Assembly: GCA_004292855.1 (NCBI GenBank)
Contig: RDXN01000031.1
Span: 62,001-126,000 of the forward strand
Direction of reading: 5' to 3'
Source: Cytophagales bacterium
GTDB lineage: Bacteria; Bacteroidota; Bacteroidia; Cytophagales; Spirosomataceae
DNA: 64,000 nt
Under the pieces are notes generated by a model. The model was not told the origin of the DNA. It did not search any database and worked only from the letters and a program-made list of their open reading frames with translations. Positions 34,602-43,300 of this stretch are shown here, one piece after another. A program made the translations under genes and the position numbers. Position 1 is the first letter of the stretch. Each line of letters begins with the position of its first letter.

Positions 34602-36260
34602 ATGCCTGCCCAGTTCCTGAAAGTACACCCCGCCGACAACGTTATTGTGGCCCTACGAAACGTCCCCGCCGGTGCCACTATCAAATTCGATAACGAATCG
34701 TACACTCTGCCAATTGGGGTCGATGCCAAGCACAAGTTCGTTACCGAAGACCTCCAAAAGGGTGATATTGTGCATATGTACGGCGTAACGGTCGGCAAAG
34801 CCACACAACCCATCCGCCGGGGCGAACCCATCACAACGTTCAACCTAAAGCACGACTCCGACCGCTTTGGGCTGGACAAACGGCAACCGTATTCCTACTC
34901 GCCCCCCGACGTATCGCGCTGGCAGGGTCGTACGTTTATGGGCTACCCCCGCTCCGACGGGCGGGTTGGTACGCGAAATTTTTGGCTCGTGATACCGCTG
35001 GTATTTTGCGAAAACCGAAACATCCTGATCCTAAAAGATGCCTTTGAGCGGGAACTCGGCTACGCCCAACCCGAAACCTACCGGACGCAGGTGCGCGAGT
35101 TGCTTAGCCTATATCAGCACGGCGATCTGGACATCATCAAAAAGATGCAACCGTTCATTGCAGAGCCATCCAAACCCCACTCCACACACGCCCGACCTTT
35201 CCCTAACGTCGACGGCATTAAGTTTCTAACCCACGAGATGGGTTGCGGAGGCACCCGGCAGGATTCGGCGGTTCTGTGCTCACTTCTGGCGGGCATGATT
35301 AACAACCCAAACGTGGCCGGGGCGACGGTGCTGAGTTTGGGGTGTCAGCACCTGCAAACCAGCGCGCTCGAAAAGGAGATTAAGCGGCAAAACCCGCACT
35401 TCGATAAACCGTTGCTGATGTACGAGCAGCAAGACGGAACTGAGTTTGCCCTGATGGCGCAGACCGTGAAAGAGACGTTTTTGGGCTTGATTCACATCAA
35501 TAAGCAGGAACGCAAACCCGCCCCCCTCAGTCAACTGTGCGTGGGGCTGAAATGTGGCGGGTCGGACGGGTTTTCGGGTATTTCGGCCAACCCGGCCATC
35601 GGGCACCTGTCCGACATTTTGGGGGCGTTGGGCGGCAAAACCGTGTTGGCCGAATTTCCCGAACTGTGCGGAGCCGAGCAAGACCTCATTAACCGCACTG
35701 CCGACGACGCGAAGGCACAAAAGTTTATCAATTTGATGGAATCGTACGCGGCCCAGGCCGAAGCCGCCGGGTCGGGTTTCGACATGAACCCCTCGCCGGG
35801 TAACATCAAAGACGGCCTCATCACCGACGCCATCAAATCGGCGGGGGCTGCTAAGAAGGGCGGTGTGGCCCCGGTTACGGACGTGCTCGACTATGCCGAA
35901 CCCGCCCGAACGCCCGGCCTGAGTTTGCTCTGCACCCCCGGCAACGACGTAGAAGCCACCACAGGCATGGCTGGGTCAGGCACGAACGTGATTCTGTTTA
36001 CGACCGGCTTAGGAACCCCCACGGGCAACCCCATTTGCCCGGTCGTGAAGATCTCAACCAACACGGCCCTCCTACGCCGGATGCCCGATGTAATCGACTT
36101 CGACAGTGGCCCGATTATCGAGGGCGAGCAGACCATCGAGCAAAACGGTGAGGCTTTACTGGAATGGATTATTCGGTTGGCATCGGGCGAGGTAACGACC
36201 AAAGCCGAACAACTAGGTCAAGACGATTTCATTCCCTGGAAACGGGGGGTTTCTCTGTAG
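34602..36260 (+). CDS. uxaA: Altronate dehydratase family protein (UxaA)
   Basis: UxaA-type enzymes dehydrate altronate or related sugar acids to 2-keto-3-deoxy acids. The 552-residue protein has an N-terminal SAF domain (PADNVIVALRNVPAGATIKF...) and the UxaA C-terminal domain (GYPRSDGRVGTRNFWLVIPLVFC, FLTHEMGCGGTRQDS, LGCQ, LKCGGSDGFSGISANPAIG, TGLGTPTGNPICPVVKI). An upstream in-frame ATG at 34545 was rejected because MPAQFLKVHPADN is the natural SAF start. An SDR dehydrogenase gene follows, which fits a sugar-acid pathway. The stop codon falls inside the left arm of an inverted repeat. Confidence 0.93.
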   Translation: MPAQFLKVHPADNVIVALRNVPAGATIKFDNESYTLPIGVDAKHKFVTEDLQKGDIVHMYGVTVGKATQPIRRGEPITTFNLKHDSDRFGLDKRQPYSYSPPDVSRWQGRTFMGYPRSDGRVGTRNFWLVIPLVFCENRNILILKDAFERELGYAQPETYRTQVRELLSLYQHGDLDIIKKMQPFIAEPSKPHSTHARPFPNVDGIKFLTHEMGCGGTRQDSAVLCSLLAGMINNPNVAGATVLSLGCQHLQTSALEKEIKRQNPHFDKPLLMYEQQDGTEFALMAQTVKETFLGLIHINKQERKPAPLSQLCVGLKCGGSDGFSGISANPAIGHLSDILGALGGKTVLAEFPELCGAEQDLINRTADDAKAQKFINLMESYAAQAEAAGSGFDMNPSPGNIKDGLITDAIKSAGAAKKGGVAPVTDVLDYAEPARTPGLSLLCTPGNDVEATTGMAGSGTNVILFTTGLGTPTGNPICPVVKISTNTALLRRMPDVIDFDSGPIIEGEQTIEQNGEALLEWIIRLASGEVTTKAEQLGQDDFIPWKRGVSL

Positions 36261-36329
36261 GGGCGACCCCGTGTGGTCGCCCTAATCCCCATTTGACGAT
36301 ATTGGGCGACCACACAGGGTCGCCCCTAC
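36257..36329. repeat. 26-bp inverted repeat filling the uxaA-SDR spacer
   Basis: Arms 36257-36282 and 36304-36329 pair with one mismatch. Each arm contains the inner palindrome GGGCGACC...GGTCGCCC. The uxaA stop (36258-36260) is in the left arm, and the SDR ATG is five bases after the right arm, so the element is the whole spacer. The same GGGCGACC/GGTCGCCC hairpin occurs inside the glycosyltransferase gene at 61481-61503. Confidence 0.94.
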
Positions 36330-36334
36330 ACACA

Positions 36335-37108
36335 ATGTTCTCACTACAAAACAAAACAGCCCTCGTAACAGGGGGAGCCAGCGGGATTGGGCTGGCTATT
36401 TCGACGGCCTTCGCACAGGCGGGGGCCACGGTGCATATTCTGGAATTGAACGCCGAACAGGCGCAGGCCGAGGCCGACACGCTGAACGCGGCTGGCGGTC
36501 GGGTGCGGGCGCACGGGGTCGACGTGTCGAAGCAGGCCGACGTCCGGGCCGTGATCGACGGGATTGCTGCCGACGGGCCAATTCATATTCTGGTGAACAA
36601 CGCGGGCATCGCGCACGTGGGCAACGCCGAAACCACCACCGAGGCCGACATGGACCGACTATTTGCGGTGAATGTGAAGGGCGTCTACAACTGCCTGCAC
36701 GTGACGATTCCGCATTTGAAGACCAACGGCGGGGGCGTTATCCTGAACATGGCGTCGGTAGCAGCCACGGTGGGCATCGCCGACCGGTTTGCCTATTCGA
36801 TAACCAAAGGGGCCGTGCTGACGATGACCTACCAGGTCGCCAAAGACTACGTGAAGCAGGGCATCCGGTGCAACTGCATCTCGCCGGGACGGGTCCACAC
36901 GCCGTTTGTCGATGGGTTTATAGCCAAGAATTATCCCGGTCAGGAGGCCGACATGTTCGCCAAACTCTCAGCGACCCAACCGATTGGACGCATGGCCAAA
37001 CCCGCCGAAATTGGTGCACTCGCGCTCTATCTTTGCTCCGACGAGGCCGCGTTCATCACCGGCACCGATTACCCGATTGATGGGGGCTTTATTCGATTGA
37101 ACAGTTGA
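36335..37108 (+). CDS. Short-chain dehydrogenase/reductase in the sugar-acid cluster
   Basis: The 257-residue protein has the SDR cofactor motif TGGASGIG near residue 12, NNAGIAHVG, the catalytic tyrosine motif YSITK, and the C-terminal CSDEAAFITGTDYPIDGGF. Close SDRs in such clusters oxidise sugars or sugar acids (for example fucose or 3-hydroxy acids), but the substrate is not determined by sequence. The open frame extends upstream through an inverted repeat; the ATG at 36335 (MFSLQNKTALVTGG) is the natural start. It follows uxaA and is followed after 12 bases by the deacylase gene, so these three are likely one operon. Confidence 0.9.
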   Translation: MFSLQNKTALVTGGASGIGLAISTAFAQAGATVHILELNAEQAQAEADTLNAAGGRVRAHGVDVSKQADVRAVIDGIAADGPIHILVNNAGIAHVGNAETTTEADMDRLFAVNVKGVYNCLHVTIPHLKTNGGGVILNMASVAATVGIADRFAYSITKGAVLTMTYQVAKDYVKQGIRCNCISPGRVHTPFVDGFIAKNYPGQEADMFAKLSATQPIGRMAKPAEIGALALYLCSDEAAFITGTDYPIDGGFIRLNS

Positions 37109-37120
37109 AATGCTTTGACC

Positions 37121-38701
37121 ATGAACAAACTATACATTTTCCTTACCCTCCTACCCTTCTTCACCCAAGCCCAAACCTACGATCTCGTGATCCGCAACGG
37201 GCGCGTGGTCGACGGGTGCGGCAATCCCTGGTTCAGGGCCGACGTGGGCATTAGCAACGGTAAAATCGTGCGGGTGGGCAGCATTCCGGCAGCAACCGGG
37301 AAAGCCGAGATCGACGCCAAAGGGCAGATTGTCGCGCCGGGGTTTATTGATGTTCACGCGCACGTGGAGGGCGATTTGGAACGGCAACCCGGTGCCGAAA
37401 ACTTTATCTACGACGGCGTAACGACCCTCATCACGGGCAACTGCGGAGGTTCGCGCACCGACCTCCGCACCATGTTCGACAGCTTACGAATGAAGGGCAT
37501 GACCCCCAATCTGGCGTCGTTGGTGGGGCACAACTCGGTGCGGATGAAGGTCATGAAAGCGGCCTTCCGTGAACCCACCACCCGCGAACAGACTGAGATG
37601 GAGACTCTTGTCGAACAAGCCATGCGCGACGGGGCTGTGGGCCTCTCGACCGGTCTGATCTACACGCCCGGCACCTACGCCAAAACCGCCGAAGTGGTTG
37701 GGTTGGCCCGCAAGGCCGCGCAACATGGGGGCGTGTATGCCTCCCACATCCGCAACGAAGGACAGGAGGTACGACAGGCCATCGAGGAAGCTATTCAGAT
37801 TGGTCGCGAAGCCGGGATTCCGGTCGAAATTTCGCACTTCAAGGTAGCTAGCAAGCCGATTTGGGGGTTTAGTAAGACGACTGTGGGCCTGGTGGAAGCC
37901 GCCCGACGCGAGGGCATCGACGTGACCGTTGACCAGTACCCCTATACGGCATCAAGTACGTCCCTGCAAAGTATTGTGCCCTCGTGGGCGTTGGCCGATA
38001 GCGATTCGTTAGCACTCGCTCGGTTCCGCGATCCGGCAGGCCGTGCCAAAATTCGCACTGAGATGTTGGCTTCATTAAAGAAAAATGGTCGCTCGAATTA
38101 CGACTACGCCGTCGTGTCGCGCTACGAACCCGACACGACCTACAACGGCAAAAGCATCAGCCAAATTAACAAGCTCCTGGGCCGCAAAGCCAACGCCGAG
38201 ACCGAAACCGACCTCGTGATGGACCTGATCGAACGGGCGAACATGAAACGGATTCAAATGGTCTACCACACGATGTCGGAGGAGGACGTGGCCCAGATTA
38301 TGCGCTACCCCAACACCATGATCGCGTCGGATGCAGGTGTGGCTCAGCTAGGGCGCAACATGCCGCACCCTCGCGCCTACGGCACCAACGCCCGCGTCTT
38401 GGGCCGCTACGTGCGCGAACTGTCGGTGATCCCTCTCGAAGAAGCCGTTCGGCGCATGACCTCGCTGCCCGCGCAACGGTTTCGCTTCACAGACCGGGGC
38501 ATGCTCGCCCCCGGCTTTGCCGCCGACGTGGTCATTTTCGACCCCAACACGGTGGGCGATGCGGCTACGTATGAGGCTCCTCATGCCTATTCGGTAGGCT
38601 TCTCGCACGTATTAGTCAACGGGGTTCAGGTGGTTGAAAACGGCAAACATATGGGCCGCAAACCGGGGCAGGTGTTGTTGGGAAGTGGTTATGTCCGGTA
38701 A
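37121..38701 (+). CDS. Exported N-acyl-D-amino-acid deacylase (D-aminoacylase family)
   Basis: This amidohydrolase of 526 residues carries a signal peptide (MNKLYIFLTLLPFFTQAQ). The metal-binding motif PGFIDVHAHVEGD is near residue 75, GVTTLITGNCGGS follows, and EISHFKVASKP, DQYPYTASSTSLQ and AGVAQLGRNMPHPRAYG match D-aminoacylase/N-acyl-D-Glu deacylases. It should release D-amino acids from N-acyl derivatives in the periplasm. The ATG at 37121 is used; an in-frame TTG six bases earlier is unlikely. Its last codons overlap the start of a permease stub, which suggests that a deacylase-transporter operon once existed. Confidence 0.9.
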   Translation: MNKLYIFLTLLPFFTQAQTYDLVIRNGRVVDGCGNPWFRADVGISNGKIVRVGSIPAATGKAEIDAKGQIVAPGFIDVHAHVEGDLERQPGAENFIYDGVTTLITGNCGGSRTDLRTMFDSLRMKGMTPNLASLVGHNSVRMKVMKAAFREPTTREQTEMETLVEQAMRDGAVGLSTGLIYTPGTYAKTAEVVGLARKAAQHGGVYASHIRNEGQEVRQAIEEAIQIGREAGIPVEISHFKVASKPIWGFSKTTVGLVEAARREGIDVTVDQYPYTASSTSLQSIVPSWALADSDSLALARFRDPAGRAKIRTEMLASLKKNGRSNYDYAVVSRYEPDTTYNGKSISQINKLLGRKANAETETDLVMDLIERANMKRIQMVYHTMSEEDVAQIMRYPNTMIASDAGVAQLGRNMPHPRAYGTNARVLGRYVRELSVIPLEEAVRRMTSLPAQRFRFTDRGMLAPGFAADVVIFDPNTVGDAATYEAPHAYSVGFSHVLVNGVQVVENGKHMGRKPGQVLLGSGYVR

Positions 38702-38810
38702 GCACAAGATTTCTTTGTTAACAGCCCTCGCCCTCGTCGTCTCGAACATGGTCGGGACGGGCGTGTTCACCTGCCTGGGTTACCAATTGCTGTCGGTGCA
38801 GAACACCTGA
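38691..38810 (+). pseudogene. Truncated 5' end of an APC-family amino acid permease gene
   Basis: An ATG inside the last codons of the deacylase gene opens 39 codons (MSGKHKISLLTALALVVSNMVGTGVFTCLG...SVQNT), then TGA. The sequence matches the first 40 residues of the intact permease at 48919: 30 of the 35 residues from HKIS to QNT are identical. The intact gene has TGG (Trp) where this one has TGA. Similarity ends about five bases past the stop, where the next gene's DNA begins. The rest of the permease is missing. Confidence 0.88.
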
Positions 38811-38832
38811 TCTATTTTTGGAAGCCCCATTC

Positions 38833-40137
38833 TTAGTTCGTCCGTAAGGCTTTGCCCCTACCAGCAAACCAGATGAATTGAATGAAATTGAATTCCATTT
38901 GGTCGAACATGACTTTTTTACCTTCGGCTTTGAGGTGCAGATTCGGCGTATAGCGCAAATTGGTACGCAACAGCCACGTTTCGCTACGGCTTGTCCGAAT
39001 GTCCCAACCAACGATGATTCCCAACGCCATTTTTTTTGCCGTAAATGTTTTGACAGATACCCCATCCGTGTCCGTAAACGTCAGGTTTTCATAGGCCAAT
39101 GTAGGCCCCACGTAAGGAACAAACCCGTGATAGTCGCCCAGAAACTTGTACGTTTCGAGCATGACTGAGCGACGGTCATAATTGAGTTTGGCATTATAAC
39201 CACTTGATCCATACCGAAATCGACGATGCGAAACACCCACATTGATGTCTGGCTTATGAAAATAGCGGCCTGCTGTCAAGTCAGGGATTAACGTGCCGGG
39301 ACTTTCCTGGCGTAAGAATGGATATTTTTCCTTGACGTATTCCGACTTGGTCATTTCAAACGTCCCTGAAGGCCCTATGCCCACATACCAGCAATTGAGA
39401 CGGTTTTTAGCAGCTAATTTTTTCACACCGTTTTTCATGTAGTTCACACCGTTTTTCGATGCCAGGCCACCATTGGTATTGATCCAATAGCTCATGCCTA
39501 CATTAAAAGACCAGGGAGAGATTTTTACACTGGCATATTCCGTGCGCGAAATCGGGTACTGGTAGTCGCTTTTTCGTTGGTAATAAGCCCCCGCTTGCAG
39601 CAAAAATTTCTTGCCTGCATAGACCAAACCTGCCTGATAAGGGAAAATAGTCCGCGCTACCGACGGAACCGTTTTATAGGTTCTGGTAGGTTCGTTGTTC
39701 ACCTGCCCAAAAGCGGCTCCTTTCAACGACATTCCCACAAACGGGCGCACTTTACCCGGCTCAACCGCCCAGGGGAAAACTCGAAAACCAGTTTCGACCC
39801 CTTCTCCATAAAAAACACTTTTCAATCCGGCAGGTGCCTCGCCACCCAACCGAGCTACCGGAATGGCTACATAAAAATCGGCATGACCCCAAAAATGCGT
39901 TCCTCCCAATAGAATTCGGGGCGAGGTAGTGCCTGAGAAAGAAACAGTCTGCAAACCCGTCGGCGTAGCATATTGTGTAGTACCACCCGATGTGCTAAAC
40001 CCATCGACGCCAAAGTAGGATTTAGCAAATGAGGTTCTGATTTTGACGCGCTCAAGGGTTGTATCTTTCTCGGCAGTTTGCGCTTTTGCCGTAGTCAAGA
40101 CCAGTATAGTCAGGAGGATCGTGAATAATTTGCTCAT
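38833..40137 (-). CDS. Predicted outer-membrane beta-barrel protein
   Basis: The 434-residue product has a signal peptide (MSKLFTILLTILVLTTAKAQ) and an alternating beta-strand pattern with aromatic residues throughout (FGVDGFSTSGG, WGHADFYVAIPVARLGG, GAYYQRKSDYQYPISRTEYASVKISPWSFNVGMSYW), ending LEFNF-like (QMEFNFIQFIWFAGRG...). This is typical of Bacteroidota outer-membrane barrels of unknown function. The ATG at 40137 fits a promoter box at 40168-40175; an upstream ATG at 40170 would lie inside it. It is next to, and on the same strand as, a LytTR regulator gene. Confidence 0.75.
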   Translation of the reverse strand: MSKLFTILLTILVLTTAKAQTAEKDTTLERVKIRTSFAKSYFGVDGFSTSGGTTQYATPTGLQTVSFSGTTSPRILLGGTHFWGHADFYVAIPVARLGGEAPAGLKSVFYGEGVETGFRVFPWAVEPGKVRPFVGMSLKGAAFGQVNNEPTRTYKTVPSVARTIFPYQAGLVYAGKKFLLQAGAYYQRKSDYQYPISRTEYASVKISPWSFNVGMSYWINTNGGLASKNGVNYMKNGVKKLAAKNRLNCWYVGIGPSGTFEMTKSEYVKEKYPFLRQESPGTLIPDLTAGRYFHKPDINVGVSHRRFRYGSSGYNAKLNYDRRSVMLETYKFLGDYHGFVPYVGPTLAYENLTFTDTDGVSVKTFTAKKMALGIIVGWDIRTSRSETWLLRTNLRYTPNLHLKAEGKKVMFDQMEFNFIQFIWFAGRGKALRTN

Positions 40138-40167
40138 GGCGTTTGTGCGTTTTGTGATTGACTGACA

Positions 40168-40175
40168 CAAACGTA
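40168..40175 (-). promoter_or_regulatory. Putative -7 box of the outer-membrane barrel gene
   Basis: The minus strand reads TACGTTTG, matching TAnnTTTG, 30 bases before the ATG at 40137. Confidence 0.55.
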
Positions 40176-40311
40176 ATGGCTTCTAAAACACGGCTCAACA
40201 AGAAGGGATAACCGTCAAACGGTTGGGAGAAATGACAAACCAATGGGTCATTTGACCCATTTTGGGATGTTTGACAAAGCGAAAAGGATATGAAAAGTGG
40301 TTAGCCTCAGA

Positions 40312-41157
40312 TCATCGGGCCGTAAAATAGCCTTTGACTAAATCGCTAAATCGTCGGGCTACCGGAATCGGCGCGGGCCAATCGTGGAGGTGCAGTTTAT
40401 AGCCCTGAGCATTGCCGGAGATACGCTCTACTTGCTGTAAATTGACGATATAGGACCGATGGCAACGCACAACTGGATGGGTTAGTTGCTCTTCCATACG
40501 ACTCAAACTACCTCTCAACAAGGTTTTTTGAGCCTTTTTATCGGCTAAAAAGACTACTTCGGAATAATTATCGGCGGACTCAATAAAGAGCAGATCGGAG
40601 AGATCAACGGTGAGTGTATCTTTCTCATTTTCAGCCACTAAACTAACCGTAGAAGTCGCTATTGATGATGCTATAGCAGGGACTTGTAATTGGTTGGTAT
40701 CGTATCTTCGGACCAATTGGGTATAATTGATCATCGTGATCAACATAGCAGGCATAATACCAATAGCACCTGTAATGCCTAACCACACTAACAAACTCCA
40801 TAAACCGAAAGACCAGCCGAAAATGATTCTCCCATATACCATATTGCCAAGTGTAATCAGCAGGATAATGAGGAGTGTCCAGCCTATTTCCTTCCCTACC
40901 GTCCAGCGTTCTTCGGCATACCATTGTTTAAAAAACGTGGGAATGAGCATCTTCACCAACATCAGGCAGATGAACGTAACAACACCATAGCCCGCCAACA
41001 CATAAGGTTTGGCCGGGTCTTGCCAGTCATCTGAGCCAAACGGCTGGAAAATATTGAGAAACAAACCCACAAAGAGACCCGCGCCCAAAGCGATCAGTGC
41101 CCATTGGCGAAGGCTTTGATGACGATGAGGGTAGGGCTGTTGAAAATAAGCGTGCAT
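40312..41157 (-). CDS. Membrane-bound LytTR-family transcriptional regulator
   Basis: The 281-residue protein has four hydrophobic segments in its first 155 residues (for example LIALGAGLFVGLFLNIF and YGVVTFICLMLVKMLI). It ends in a LytTR DNA-binding domain (LLFIESADNYSEVVFL...LTHPVVRCHRSYIVNLQQVERISG...IPVARRFSDLVKGYF). It lacks a receiver domain, so a membrane signal probably acts directly on the DNA-binding part. It is adjacent to an outer-membrane barrel gene and divergent from the sulfatase gene; either could be its target. A TAnnTTTG box lies at 41220-41227. Confidence 0.88.
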   Translation of the reverse strand: MHAYFQQPYPHRHQSLRQWALIALGAGLFVGLFLNIFQPFGSDDWQDPAKPYVLAGYGVVTFICLMLVKMLIPTFFKQWYAEERWTVGKEIGWTLLIILLITLGNMVYGRIIFGWSFGLWSLLVWLGITGAIGIMPAMLITMINYTQLVRRYDTNQLQVPAIASSIATSTVSLVAENEKDTLTVDLSDLLFIESADNYSEVVFLADKKAQKTLLRGSLSRMEEQLTHPVVRCHRSYIVNLQQVERISGNAQGYKLHLHDWPAPIPVARRFSDLVKGYFTAR

Positions 41158-41219
41158 GATCGTGAACCAGCAGCGAAGACTAGTCGTAAGGGTTTATGTA
41201 TCCGGGTAATATACACCCG

Positions 41220-41227
41220 CAAAACTA
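41220..41227 (-). promoter_or_regulatory. Putative -7 box of the LytTR regulator gene
   Basis: The minus strand reads TAGTTTTG, matching TAnnTTTG, about 60 bases before the ATG at 41157. It lies in the gap shared with the divergent sulfatase gene. Confidence 0.5.
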
Positions 41228-41260
41228 GTCAACCTCAAGTGGATTGACGTATTTTGCATC

Positions 41261-43222
41261 ATGAAACTCCTACCTTTTACTCTTCTGCTTCTTTGCTTAT
41301 TCTCTTTTGACGTTTACGCCCAAAAAAGGCCCAATGTTGTCTTGATTTTTCCCGATAATCTGGGCATGGGGGAAATCAGTTCCTATGGCGGGGCGCGGGG
41401 TGTTCCAACCCCCAACATCGACCAAATCGGGAGAGAGGGAATCCGTCTGACTAATTTCAACGTCGAGTATTCGTGTACACCGTCGCGGGCGGCCATTCTG
41501 ACCGGGCGTTATGCTACCCGCACCGGCGAAACCTACGGCGAAGGGCTGATGCACTGGGAAGTTACCATTGCCGAAGGGTTGCGTTCGCTTGGCTATGCCA
41601 CCGCACTGTTTGGCAAATGGGACCTGGGGGGCGACGACGATTGGCTTGGCAAACGGGAACCAACCCAACAGGGCTTCGACGAATGGTACGGTATCCCGAC
41701 AACCAGCCATTGGTCGCAGTTTACGTCGTTTACTGGGTTTAGCAATACCAAAGTGCCTGTTCCGTACATCTGGGAGGGTGTAGCGGGCAAAACGTCTCAG
41801 AAAGTCAAGCCATTTGATGTGCAGACACGGCGCACGCTCGACCGGGAAGCCGCCGAACGAGCGGTTCGGTTTATGGAAACGAATGCCCAGAAAAACAAGC
41901 CTTTCTTCGTCTATTACCCCATGACGCAAATGCACTTTCCGGCATTGCCGCACCCCGACAAAACAGGATCAACCGGGGCCGGCGATATGGGCGATTCGAT
42001 GGCCGATATTGATTACAACACCGGTCTGATCCTCAACACGCTCAAAAAGCTGGGTATCGAAAAAAACACGTTAGTCATTTGGTGTTCCGACAACGGGGCC
42101 GAACTACGGCGACCCTGGCGCGGCAACACCGGGGCCTGGCGCGGTTATTACAACTCAGCTATGGAAGGTGGCGTTCGCACCCCTTGCGTGATTCGGTGGC
42201 CCGAACGCATCAAAGCCGGGCAAGTCTCGAACGAAATGGTTCATGAAATGGACTTGTTTCCGACCATTGCAGCCGCTGTGGGCAACCCCGACATGGTACC
42301 TACCGACCGGGCCATTGATGGGGTTAATCAGTTGCCTTTTTTAGAAGCGAAACAAACGCACTCGAACCGGGAAAGTGCCATTTTTATGAATTCGACGGGC
42401 AAAGTGATGGCCGTAAAATGGCGGGACTGGAAGTGTTGGTATTATTTCAAAACCGAAGTACCCGACCCCAATCCTGATAATCTGGCCCGGCTTTTCGACC
42501 TGCGCGCCGACCCCGCCGAGGAAACCGATGTAAAAGATTATTATCCGTGGGTCTTCAGCCGCACCGATAAACTCGTGAAGGAGTATGAAGCCTCACTTGT
42601 CAAGTATCCTCGTGTACCAGCTAATCAGACCGACCCGTACTCCCCGCCATCGGTGGGGTCGGGTAAGGCCGTAGAGGTGTATGCCCGAACGGATCGGGCC
42701 GCGTTGCCGAACCGGACGGAGGCCATTGCCAACCCCGATTTTACGGGCACCTGGTCAACAGCCGTTTTGGATACCCGTTCGCCCCTGATAACAACCGAAA
42801 GGCCAGTTATCCCGACGTTGGGCAGTGGCTGGGGCGATAAACTAACGATCCACCAAAAAGGGGATGCGCTGATGGTTGAAAAAGTGTTTTTTGCACCCCG
42901 TGATCTACAGCCCCTCGTTCGGCTCAACTACGCGTTGAATGGGTCGAAAACAGAGAACAACATCAACATGGGGCGGTCAGACAATACTACCACATCAACC
43001 TGTAAATGGGACGGCAACCGGTTAGTCATAACCACTGTTTATACCTGGTTGGACCCAAAAACAAAGCAAAAACAGGAGTCGAAGCAAACCCAAACCCTGT
43101 GGTTATCCGCAGCCACCACCGCCCCCTGGGAACCCGTCTTGATCGTCGAAACCCATCGGGAAGCGGTGCCGGAGGGTCTGAGTGCCACCAACCGAACGGT
43201 TTATACGCGGGGGTATCGATAA
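41261..43222 (+). CDS. Secreted arylsulfatase-type sulfatase with extra C-terminal domain
   Basis: The 653-residue protein has a signal peptide (MKLLPFTLLLLCLFSFDVYAQ). The sulfatase core has metal ligands in LIFPDNLGMGE and the C-T-P-S-R motif whose Cys72 is converted to formylglycine, and the second metal site is in IWCSDNGAE. The core ends near residue 480. The last 165 or so residues (NPDFTGTWSTAV...TLWLSAATTAPWEPVLIVETHREA) form a beta-rich, lipocalin-like addition that ordinary sulfatases lack. It should remove sulfate esters in the periplasm. Its neighbour SusC/SusD genes on the opposite strand suggest use of a sulfated glycan. An anaerobic sulfatase maturase is not in the window. Confidence 0.92.
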   Translation: MKLLPFTLLLLCLFSFDVYAQKRPNVVLIFPDNLGMGEISSYGGARGVPTPNIDQIGREGIRLTNFNVEYSCTPSRAAILTGRYATRTGETYGEGLMHWEVTIAEGLRSLGYATALFGKWDLGGDDDWLGKREPTQQGFDEWYGIPTTSHWSQFTSFTGFSNTKVPVPYIWEGVAGKTSQKVKPFDVQTRRTLDREAAERAVRFMETNAQKNKPFFVYYPMTQMHFPALPHPDKTGSTGAGDMGDSMADIDYNTGLILNTLKKLGIEKNTLVIWCSDNGAELRRPWRGNTGAWRGYYNSAMEGGVRTPCVIRWPERIKAGQVSNEMVHEMDLFPTIAAAVGNPDMVPTDRAIDGVNQLPFLEAKQTHSNRESAIFMNSTGKVMAVKWRDWKCWYYFKTEVPDPNPDNLARLFDLRADPAEETDVKDYYPWVFSRTDKLVKEYEASLVKYPRVPANQTDPYSPPSVGSGKAVEVYARTDRAALPNRTEAIANPDFTGTWSTAVLDTRSPLITTERPVIPTLGSGWGDKLTIHQKGDALMVEKVFFAPRDLQPLVRLNYALNGSKTENNINMGRSDNTTTSTCKWDGNRLVITTVYTWLDPKTKQKQESKQTQTLWLSAATTAPWEPVLIVETHREAVPEGLSATNRTVYTRGYR

Positions 43223-43280
43223 AAAGCGGTTTGCCTGAGCAATTTGCGTAGATCACAAATCGCTCAGGCAAACCGCTTTT
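43222..43280. terminator. Bidirectional hairpin between sulfatase and lipoprotein genes
   Basis: AAAAGCGGTTTGCCTGAGC (43222-43240) pairs perfectly with 43262-43280, ending in TTTT on the plus strand and on the minus strand. An inner AATTTG/CAAAT helps. It serves both convergent genes. Confidence 0.88.
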
Positions 43281-43300
43281 AAAGCTGCCAAACTACTGCT

